DNA from: Colias croceus
Taxonomy: Eukaryota > Arthropoda > Insecta > Lepidoptera > Pieridae
NCBI RefSeq assembly: GCF_905220415.1
Contig: NC_059551.1
Span: 6,830,001-6,894,000 of the forward strand
DNA: 64,000 bases
Direction: 5' to 3'
The position numbers were made by a program, and so were the translations under genes. Within the stretch, counting starts at the first letter, position 1. Each line of letters begins with the position of its first letter. The notes beneath the pieces are model-generated. The model was not told the DNA's origin. It did not search any database and worked only from the letters and a program-made list of their open reading frames with translations. Shown in pieces: positions 21,066 to 33,000 of this stretch.

Positions 21066-24000
21066 TCAATCATTTCTATCCCTTGGATACGACTCAGGTA
21101 ACGTGAACTCAGAAATGGGAGATATGTACAAAGGATTTAATTCTTGCATATTCTTTCTGCTCTCCTGTGCTTCTTGTAAGAACTTGGCATATGCTCGTCT
21201 ATCTGACACTATTTGTGCGCTTTTTATGCCTAGAATAATGATTATTCCGCCAAGAATAACACAAGCCATAGTAATAATTGCACTCGTCATGATCTTGGCG
21301 GTAGCTGGTTGGGAACACTCCTTGGATCTGATGACGATTTCCATGGTGATCATAGATTGTACTGCTGCATTGTAGGTGTATCTGTATTCACACTCAAGAC
21401 CGTCCTCCAAACGCCGCAAGATGCAGGGGATGTCGGAGGATTTTTCAGTTTCTGTAAATAATTTAAATTAGAGCTTTTTCTAGATTTTAATTGTGCTATC
21501 ATTACTCTTGTAAATTGAAATCTTATCTTTGAAAATATGTAAGAGTTATAACAATTTGTAGAACTGTAACCACATGTGCTGTTATGAATTTAATACTAAT
21601 TGCAAGCTCTCGCAAATTACGTAAACATGAGTGCGTATTTTCTAATTTTTAATTACCAATTCCACCAAAAGTGAGTAATGGAAATAGAGATACAATCATA
21701 AAATCATACTGAAACCAGAACAAGCCTAGTTAATTAACAGTGAACACTTTTATTACGTTTCTGACCAAATATGATTTCAAAAGATACACATCTCTTAATT
21801 GCTATGTAAATTAGCGCCGTCTTTAGCTGTAAATGAAGCTTCCCATTATCACGACCGTGAAAAAATAAACTACCTACTTCCTTATAATGACGCTTTAAAA
21901 CTCGGTTACTGACCGCAGTTATGTGGTTATAGCAATTACCCTAGATATCCCATTTATCATTTTCTAGCTCATCTTAACGTGTAATTTTATTTGTTAAATA
22001 TATGTAATAAGACTAGGAATTGGCTGTGAAAGATACAAATCTGTTCTTTTTCTGTTTACTTAGTAAGAAAAAATACAATGATTTGCATTTCGGTGAACGT
22101 TTACCTACAGGTTAGGTTTAGTTTGATTTACGTAGGTAGCGTTAGTAATGATAACTTACCTACTACCATCCTATTATTATAGTATTCCTTTACTCATCGC
22201 TAGTTTACCGAATAATACGAATTTCTGAAGTAGGATTTTAGGTAAGGTAAGTCAAGAACGATAATGCAACGCCGTTTCAAATCGCACCTCATAATCGAAT
22301 ATTTTCTCTCCGAAACATAACATACAAGAAAACTCACCATCATGCAACCGTTCGCTCACAGTATAGTTGACGCCCGCGATGCTGCACGACTCGGTGCAGT
22401 TGTTGCTCAAGTGGCAGAGCACGCACGGCTCGGCGTTTACGCACAGGGGGTTCTCGCACGTCGCGCACATTTCGCAGAACATGCCCGAGTATTTCATGCC
22501 GTCTGCTGACGCGGAACATTCACAGCGGCCTGGAAATATAAGTTTGAAATGTTTTAATCTATTCCTATTGTATAATATGTTGTGCTTTAAAATGGGGAAT
22601 TTTGGATATTCATGACTGCCTCACTTAACCCATTGACCACCGAGCGTCCAATGAGACGACGACACAATAAATTTTCTATTGTGTCTGTGATTCCGGGGGC
22701 TGAGGCATTAAATTATTATACAGAATGAATTACGAAAAAGGGACAAAAACATATTTTTTCAGCAATTTCTTTAGATAGATATAGGCTACTGCCTACTAGC
22801 TATAGCAATAAAATAAGCTTTTTTTATAAGAAAAGGATATTATATTATGGTCATTGCTGGTATAGAATGGACATATGCTTAAATATTAACAATATATGCT
22901 TCATTATTCTTCGTCCGCATTTTACTATCGACGTGAAATATACATAATATGTACCCAATAATAATTATATTCCGCTCTATAAAGACGAAAAATATAACTT
23001 CACGATTTTATATTTTCCATAACATACCACAAACACAATCCCCATGCCCCGAACACACATCTCCAGCAGCTGGCGGCACGCACTTGCTGACGTCAGTGGT
23101 GCAGTCACACGCGGCGCCACTCCAGCCCGCCTCGCACGCGCACTGCCCGCACACGCACACGCCGTGCTCCACGCCACCGCACTCCATGCCGTTCAAACTG
23201 AAAAAATGAAAATAGATTTATTTTTAAACCAAATGTTCTTACACAGAGTTATACAAGTGTACAAGTGTGACGTTGCTCGCTTTACACATAATTGGCTTAA
23301 TCTATGTTTATTAAATAGGATTCCCTATAGTACCCACACTAGGCAAGCCTGTATCGTATACACTGACACGATTTTACCAAAAAAAAAAATGTGGAACACT
23401 TCACGATTTTACGTGTCATCCTTAATTCCATACTGGAATTTATATGCATTTTTCAGAAGATAAGACAAAGATTTGATGCTAAAGATTAAAACTGAATATG
23501 TCTCTAGTCGTAATTTGTAAGGCATAATAATGCTTTTTATGGAACGCAAAATACCTTATTTTTAATTACTCGGAACAATAACTTAGGTGTTAGAGTTGAG
23601 ATTCTTCTAGAAGTGGACACAGCGTTAAATTTATTACAAACTAGATAAATAATAAAAAAGTTCTCCTTGTTGAAGTTTACAGCACACACATTTTACACCG
23701 GTTTGCTGATAAATTTTCCTGAGGCGCAAAAGGTTTAAGATCTGCTTTTGGAACCATAGTTCTAATTGGATCAAAGTTTTACACTACACACATTTATACT
23801 ACTATACAAACTTGTATTGATTCCACAGATTATATGATACTGTATAGGTACCAGTAATTGATACCGAAATCAAATTATCAACGTCATATTAAGTATATAC
23901 TACTTATAGGTACTAGTAATTGACACGAAATTCACATCAAACACTCACATACTAATCTCACAGTCTTTACATTGGCAGAACTTGCCACTAAACCCTCGGT

Positions 24001-27000
24001 CACACTCGCACTTTCCGCACAAGCAGTCCCCTGCGCCGGAGCACGTCATCAGACGTGTTGAGTTCGGTTCTCTGCACTGTGAGAGCAAAGCGGCGGAGGC
24101 TGCGTCGTCTTCTATGGAGCAATCGCATTTTGGACCTGACCTGGAATATAATACGACTTAGGTATATATGCAGTAATAAAATAAATTTTCAATAGTCTAA
24201 AAGATAAAGAACATAATAAAATCTTATACTGATACAACTATTGTTCTATACATTAAAGTTAAAATAATATATTACTGTAAGCAATTTATATTCTCGATAG
24301 TGTGAGGAAAGGATCAAATTACTGTATCAGTCAACTCTACATACCTATAGATACTTCAACTATACATAACATTCTAACAATAAACTGCATCTTTTATGTC
24401 TATCTTTATTTTTACATGCATTTATCCTCAAGAATAGTTACTTACCATCCTTTATTACACTGACAAACACCGCAAACGAGGTGTGAATGTGCCGGGCACG
24501 TCAGCGACATATCCTTTATCAGATCACTCTCGCAGTTGCACCCGCATTGTATATCCACCTCCAGGGTTAAGGAATCCTGACCCAGCTGACTTTCAGATAT
24601 TGTGATTGTTTGCTGCGACTGAAAATAAAATAACTTAAAATTATTGTCCTACCCATAATGGGTAGGACAATAATTTTAAGTTCTATTCATAATAGATACA
24701 TTTATTGAGAATTCAATTTAAAAATCTTATAAAAAATTCTAAGGTTGCAATCTAAAGTTGCACTACCAAACAAGCCAAACAGCACGTAGACTGCACAAAA
24801 ACCGTAATGAGATTCAAATAAGTTGCTAATTAATGTGATACACATACGCAAAAGAGATACGAACCTTTTTGAATTCGGGACAAGAATCCAGCGTAACGTG
24901 AGCCTCGTAATTAATAGTCATGCCATATTCGACGCCAGAACAGCGCCTCGCTTCGACCAACGTGCCACCTTTCACTCCACAGTCGGTAAAGTACTTGACC
25001 TTCACAGGGCCCGAACTGGCATCGTCTTCGAAATCCACGACACTCACGATGTCTTCGTAACCCGTTTTTACTAACTTCAGAATGTTAGAACTGTCGCTTT
25101 CCAATTTGGCGATATACGTGAAATCGCTTAGGAGCTGGTGCAAGCTGTCGTAGTGGTCTTTTACGCTTTCCGTTACTGCGAAAATTACGTTTACCTGAAA
25201 TTTGTAATGACAACTTAATAGGACATTTAATTAACTTAAAAGCTTTATAAAATTAATGATCTCTAAAATTAAAATATTTCAAAATTTTAATTTTAGAGCT
25301 TTAAGCTTTTAAGCTTAATTAAATTGTGATTTAGTTTAATAGACTAAGTTTTCTTAGTTGAATTACAAACCAACATATTATTAGTTTAAAAACCAACTCG
25401 TTTAGTCCCAGGTCATGATAGCCATATCATTGTTTAGGTGGCAAAGCGGAAGAAAATATTAACATAAGTTGTTTGACCAAGGAAAATAGAGTAGGTAAAT
25501 ATTAGCGAAAGATTAAACAAAACGTTACACAACCGAATGAGTAACTCAAAACTAACTACACTTTAATCTTTGCGATAAGGAAAGAAAAGATTTGCGTAAC
25601 GTATTTTAATCTATTTCTGCAAACAGTGCCGAGTTATATTTACCTTATACTTATCCAAGAGTCGGTAAACTTGTGCAATGGAAGGATAGTCGTATTTAGC
25701 GGCTTCAGAATAATACCCGTTTTCGTCTAAATGACACGTTTCGTCGTTTTTCAGGGAAGCGCCGCCTGTAAATAGATCGTGATTTGTCAATCTTTAAGGA
25801 TCTGCAAATCATCGGGATACTTATATAAATACAGTTTACTCTAAGTTACAAACTTCTAAATCGCAAACAATTATCTATAATCTATACTATAAAATAATTT
25901 GTTTCTTATAATATTAAAACTGTAGCTATTACATTCGTGAATTAATAATTATTGTATGCTATGTAGGTAGTTATAGTAAAAACATGAATGTTCTATAATT
26001 AAAATCTAAATTATTTATTTATTTACAAAATCATGGAACTCGACGTAACTATAGAAAATATTATTTGATTAAAGCTCAAAATATTTCAGCTTATAAAGCT
26101 TTTAACTACGAACAATAATTATATGTAAAAAGTTAAGCTCGACTCCGCAATTTAAGGTATTTCTCGAACAGTCACCTAATTTCCCATCGCCAGCGGTATG
26201 CAGCAGTCCATCAGACAACAAAATGATAATTTTGCGGCTCCGTGTCGCCCATCCGATCCGACTCCCGCACGATATCGCCTGGACCAGCGCGTCCAATTGC
26301 GCCTCCGCGTTGTCCAAATTTGCCGTCACTGAACTACTGTTTACACTTTCTATGAATTCATTCACCTGGAAAGAAATAAAGAAAACTTTATAACAAGAGT
26401 ATAAATGTGTCAGGTACTAGCAATTGTCAATACATTGCAAAAGTAGAGATAGAACATAGAATCTCTACATTTAGAGATCTTTTATATTTAATTTTTCAGG
26501 TTATTAGTGTTAAAAAGAGATAACTGCTAATAGTTTTCCAAGGTTTTACCAAACTAAAATGAAACATGTACATAGAGAACAAGCAGTATTTATACATTCT
26601 TTCGTGAATATGTACATACAATTTGCATGGTTAGAAAAATAGAGTTTTAAGAACATGAATAATTAATGAAATCGCAAAGAACTTCGATTTCGTCATTTCC
26701 TAATCGAATAAATTATAATAATTCGTACTAAATAACTATTATTAATAACATACAAAATATCTAATCACTTAAAAAGAATTACCATATTAGTAAGAGATAG
26801 ATGATGTTTGTAGCTGTAGGTAGCTTCGCAGTCTACTTCCTCAACAGTGCAAGGGTTCGCTCTACGTCCCGGGTCTACGCTTATGAAAGGCATTACTGGC
26901 TTCTCGGCAAAACTTCCGAAACCTAATCTGCAATATCACAAAAAGTAAAGTGGGTAGAGTAACATTTTCCATTATTACTTGAATAGAGGTAACATAGAGG

Positions 27001-30000
27001 TAGAGCAATAGGTTCCACGTAGTAAGTTGTCAAGAAATAGATAATAAAAAATAAAAAGTATATAACACAATGTCATCGTCTTGGTTAAGAAATTAACTAA
27101 TTCACATTTGATAAAACATGAGAACATTTTCTAGGCCATGAACTTGCTACAGAGTAAATAAAAGCATACCTAAAGTTATCAGTCAAGTTTTTCAGCATTT
27201 CAGGGAGATCGTCTCTCAAAGATACGAGTGTTTCCTTGTCATCCTTCATCGACCACGTGAGATCCATCAAATAGTACAAATCTAACGGATAGTTTCTCGC
27301 TGGACGGTATTGGAACTGAATTTTTCTTGTTTCACCTGAAAATAAAGTAGCTTTTTAAATGTTAATATAAAATAAATCTCTTAATAGAGCTACTTGTAGT
27401 ATTTTTGTTATAATTCTAATGATGATGAAGCAAAATTTTTATGAGACACTCGATATATTGCACATGTTACATACCCAGCAATTCCACCAATAGTTTTAAA
27501 ATTGAAAGCGTTCATCACTACTAGTAATGAAGAAGAAGCATCATAACGAGTCTAAAACTGCTCCAAGCTTCACTTACGTGGTTTTAAAGAGAGCTTTATC
27601 CTCTGTGGTTGTATCTGCACAGCCTCCAGACTGTCTGGCAACATGTCTTGAAGACTACGATTGTCTGCCACCTCCCAAACTGATTTCTCCGGCCGTTGTA
27701 TCATACCTTGTCCACATCCAAAGGCAACTAAGCTGAAATAAAATGTAAGACTTAGCTATCTTATAATAACATTATGTAATATAAAATAGTAGAATAAATA
27801 CCAATTTACTCCGTAAATAAGAAGGTGAAATCTTTTGTCATAAAAATATAAATTCATAAATGATAAAGTTAAACGATTGATTCATAATTTATTGGTTGTT
27901 TATTCATGTAAAAGCGATTGAACTGAAATTTAGTAAGTCGGATTATTTTCTGAGCATTTCACTGTAGGTCTCTCGAAGAAAATTCACTTTCTAGAAATCT
28001 GCATTACTTATACTAATATTAAAATAAGAAAAATCTTCTCATAGATAAGTACAAAAAGACTTCCCACTGTGTATTAATATATCATTAAAAGTTATCAACA
28101 TTAAAAAGTACATTCAAAGCTTAATAGGGCAAAGGTTACTTCTTTTGAACCTGTACATCTCATTTTGAGCGCTTTTACTGTCTTAAAACATTATGTTCGC
28201 CGTCGATCAATGATAACATTAACTAACTCAGCATGCGTTTCCGATGAAATAAACCTCATGTTAAAACATTTGCTACGCTATGAATGCGTAAATCGTATTG
28301 TTATATTGCAGCTATGCAAGCATTAGACTGTGTAGGTACTTAAATATATTTACTTTTATATTATATTTACTTTACTTTAATAACCATTAAAGTAAAGCCG
28401 TAAAATAATAAATGAATAGAAATTACAAAACTAAACCATAGCCTAAGTCTACATTCACTACAAATCAGTAAAACTATTTAACTCTATAATATAATATAGG
28501 TGCGATATTTTTAGGTAGAGTCAAATCTAAACGAAAGATACATATTAATGCTATGTCACACTCTATCAGTGTGCTTTGGACACCTTTTCATTTAAAAAAA
28601 AAAACGTTCGAAATTCTGACTATAGCTTTCGGGTCGTAGCCTATTAGTGTACAGCTTTACGTCCCATTGATCCTTGCGCGTTGTAATCACGATCTAAGAT
28701 CAATCAAAAAATGACTTGATCAGTCTCTCATTCAACGTGAGAGTAACGCAAATAACTGATGTAATTAAATGTTGTTAACCTCGAGATGTGTATGCTTAAG
28801 TGATTCGTAAACTAGTAATTCTATAGAATGTTTCGGAGCTGCCTTGATCATTAATAAGACTTAATAAATAAATATTACTAAAGTTTACTTGCACACTGAC
28901 GAAATCTTGTGATTACACGAAGAGCTACACAATAGATTCACCAAACTTACTATAAAACTATTGGTACCTAATTGCTAAAGTCTATCAAAATTAAGTATAA
29001 CACACAAAGCTAGAGCGGATGCATTAAACAATTTGAGTTTTAATTCACGTACTTATGCCACAAGTATGTAAATAAATATCCTATCCATCCTGATAACCTG
29101 ATAGGTTGTATTCAGTGCCGGTATTGGGGTAGAGCAGTTGCTCTAGGCGCCAGGTCATCATGGGCACCAAAACGCATACTAGTTGATTAGTTCTGCTGTT
29201 GTATGGCAGTATACACTACTATAGTTCGATTCAAACATAATGGTGGTTCGGAAGTTAGGTGTAGGTGCGAGTGCGGGTGCGCACAGGTCCCTTAACGTCC
29301 CGCTAATACCTAAAATTGTTTTCTGCGCATCGGATCGTACGATGTTCCTAGCCGCCATTAAGTTTGAATGGTACTGTACACTACATAAGCACCTCTCATC
29401 ATCATTGCAGCGCGGCGCAGTGGCCGGGTAGTAGGGGTCGGCGCACCAGCGGCAGTGCGACGCGGCGGAGAGGCACGGCCCGCACTGCTCGTGTTGGATG
29501 CACACCAGCTTGTTTATGAGGTCCTGCTGTTGTATTACTGCAACAATTGTATGAATAAAAATTGTCAAACATTTTTTTTTGCTCTTATTTATATTTTCAT
29601 AACACAAATACGACTATTGTTATAATTGCTTGCAATTCATATCTATTACATAGTTTTTAGACGGCATTGATAAATTACATAATTTCAGATACTATCTATG
29701 AATGTGTTTGCTACGACAATGTAGAGTTTTAAGCACTTTGAAGTCTTATAATAGGTATCTATTAAAATTCTCCTTTACGATACAAAAAAACCTTATTTTA
29801 TCAAATTTGGTTAAAATAGATTTTTCAGTAAAGAGAGTAAAACGATTGAGCAACTGTAGCTATTAAAATATTCAAGTGCAACTAATAATAATGCACTAGT
29901 TTATTTGTAGCGATAGATAACGTAATTATTATTACACTAATATCCATGCCAATTGGTATCGCGCCCAAAGCACACCTTGCCTTGATGCCCAGCTGTTTGA

Positions 30001-33000
30001 ACGAACCAAGTATGAAAACGATATCAAGGGAGAGAAAGTTTGAACTTTTAACCTTAATGTCTCTTTCTTTTACGGTATTTGTTTGGAACGTATGTTTTAA
30101 CACTATTCCCTTATAGTACTAGTAACTTAGTTTAAATGCAGTTAAAAGCATGGAAAAGTTTACTCACAATGAAACCGTAGCTTTACTATCTGAATATTAT
30201 ACTTTAATTTTGTAATTGACTGAGACTCGACAAAAAGAATTACTTTAAACTGTTTGGTCACAATAAACTTCAGTCATAATAAATACCTAGTATGTACCTA
30301 TATGTATGGTTTGTGAAGTCACGAAGAGTCCTTTAAGAATTAAGAATAACTTATATTAGAAAACCAGTCAGATCCATGGCATCCACGATGTTACTTGTCG
30401 GTGTCTTTTATCTGAGGCTTTAGTCAGTGAGATTAACGTATGTTTCGGGTTTAATCAAAGCCACGAAAATACCATAAATGATTGTTATCATGTATCATGT
30501 TATCAAATCTTCTTAACTTTCTTGTAGAGCTTAAAAAAATGTGTGTGAATATCTGCGTTCCTATAAGTTACTTAAATATATTTTAATAAAGAACTTTTTA
30601 ATAACGTAGAAGAATTTGAATTGCTACAGGAAAAAAATGTCTAGAATATCCCTCTAAACAAAACATCAACAACATCAACTCTATACTTACTACTACTCGA
30701 CCTTACTTATGTTTGATAAATCTTCGAAGGACACTGATCAGTTCTATATTCATTTATAAATTCAATTATTCGCTATATAGGACACACACGACAGAAAGAA
30801 AAATGATAGTGGTAGATAACAATAGAACTAAAGTCATTATTAGCGATACATACAAGTTCATTGAGGTGAACTGAATCGTGCCGCGACTTTTACGCATTGC
30901 GTAGGTACCTATTATTGTTGTAACTTGTAAGAGCAATTCACACCTGATGGAAATTTTTGAGATGCTATGATTTCAAAGTTGCTCATTACTTTTATTATAA
31001 TATTTATTATTCACGTTTAACATTGAGATTTCAAATCGCTCCTTCAGGCTGATGAAACAATCCGTTACAATAACGTATCTCATCAATGATCAACTCTACA
31101 TTGTGTAAGAATTACTATGAAACATGAAAGTGATTGAAATACTACTTATTATTTGTTAAAGAAACATTATTTAAGCTTTTCGAGCGTTTCTTTGTTAATC
31201 GTTTGTACTCAATGTAATATAACACCATAATTCCCATCTGGGGCATATTTAATGCCTAATGAAAAGCAAACGTTCAACATGAACAACTTTTTACCAATAT
31301 TTAATTTAATTTACCAAGTTTACGAATGTTTGTTTTTACGACGTCGACTTTTCTAGAGAATTTTTTTCACCAACTGACTTTAAAATATCTTGGTTCTTAT
31401 ATGTATCGTGATATTTATTCAAAGATAATTCGCATTTCGCATTACTTTAAAGACCGTGTGAAAAAATATCATCTACTGATAACAAAATAATGATTCAAGC
31501 ATGACACAGACGTATCCGACCTCAATCCGCACACCCGTCGCACCCATTGATTGCTTATTTGTTTACACGGAGACATTTCACGTGTTTCCACTGTAAATAC
31601 GTACATTTTTAAGTATTTATTACTGTAGAAACTTGCATTCTTAGATGCAAGTTGCAACTAAGAATGCAAGTTCGGCCACGAAAGAGTTGAATATTACAAG
31701 GTGGGAATAGATATTGAGGGATCGTGATTTTTAAGTAGATATATTATTGTAACACTCTTAGGTCATTTATTTATTTATTTCATAATAACATAAAGTCATA
31801 TAGGTACGACTTACATACCATATTATATGACTTTTTTTTCACTTTTATTAAAATCAGTTCATCCATGTGTATTCACTATTCATATTATAATTTAAATTCG
31901 ACGGTAAAAACCATGACACCTACATTACCCGCAAATATGGTATAACTACATCCATTTAAAACAAAATGAACTCATTGTTGGCGGGTTAAACGGTTTCGAA
32001 GAATACTAACCACTTTTATAACTTTTTACTTTGTATATTGCCTGTAAAATCTGAGAAAATACAAAAGAAAACTTAGAAGTAACATTCACTGTGTAGAAGT
32101 GATTTCCACAAAATTTTTTTTATGATCTCACCATGAATTATTTATTTAAAGTAAAATTTATTGTAAAAGAAAAATTAAAAGAAGGTTGTAGTTTTAATTC
32201 GACTGAACTGACTGCCATATATTTTTACATCGTTTGTTTTTCCTACTTTACTTTACCAGGTTGTATTCGTATATAATATGGGGACAATTTTGAAACATTT
32301 CATATCTTTACAGTGCAGTTTCATTTCATAGGTAATAGAGATTCTATTTACAATAAAGACTAAGAGCTAGTTACTTATTTAACCGAACAAAACATCTCGA
32401 ATAAATCAAACCTGTAAATTGAGCTCTTTAAATTGTTGCTCGAATAAAACAAAGCCGATCTATAATTAAATGTAAATATTAAGTGGGCGTGTATTGACAC
32501 TAAACAGATGACCGCAACATGGAGCAAAAATAATATGCTTACATCATTAACATGGTCAATCCGTGTATCTGCTTATTTGGATACATGTACAAAATATTAC
32601 GACCTAGAGATATAATGAAAACATCGAAGTTTGATTTTAGTTCTTTGTACTTGTCTATTTTTGTGTGTGTTCTGTTCCCATGTAATAATTATGCATCTTT
32701 TAGATAAATATTGCAGTTTACTACTTTATTAAATCCTGCAGTTTTGTTAATACGGAAATAAAAGTCAATAATATTTAAAATTAAAAACAAACAGCAGCAT
32801 ATTTGCAAATCGTGACAACCTAGTTGGGTAGTCAGTATTCCTACAAAAATATTTAGTCATTTTGCTACAAATAAAAAACATTTTTTTTTGTACGAACCTA
32901 TCTAATTTTTACCTATATCTATCTATCTTTAGAATATTACCTAATACCTTAGCTTATATCATAACCTATAAAGATAGAGCTTAGTAAGCTTTAGAACTTC

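Noticed and set aside
23944..23949. Alternative integrin donor GTATGT four bases upstream of the chosen site
   Set aside because: Using it would break the phase with the next exon; the GTGAGT donor after 23949 restores CEISILNG across the junction.
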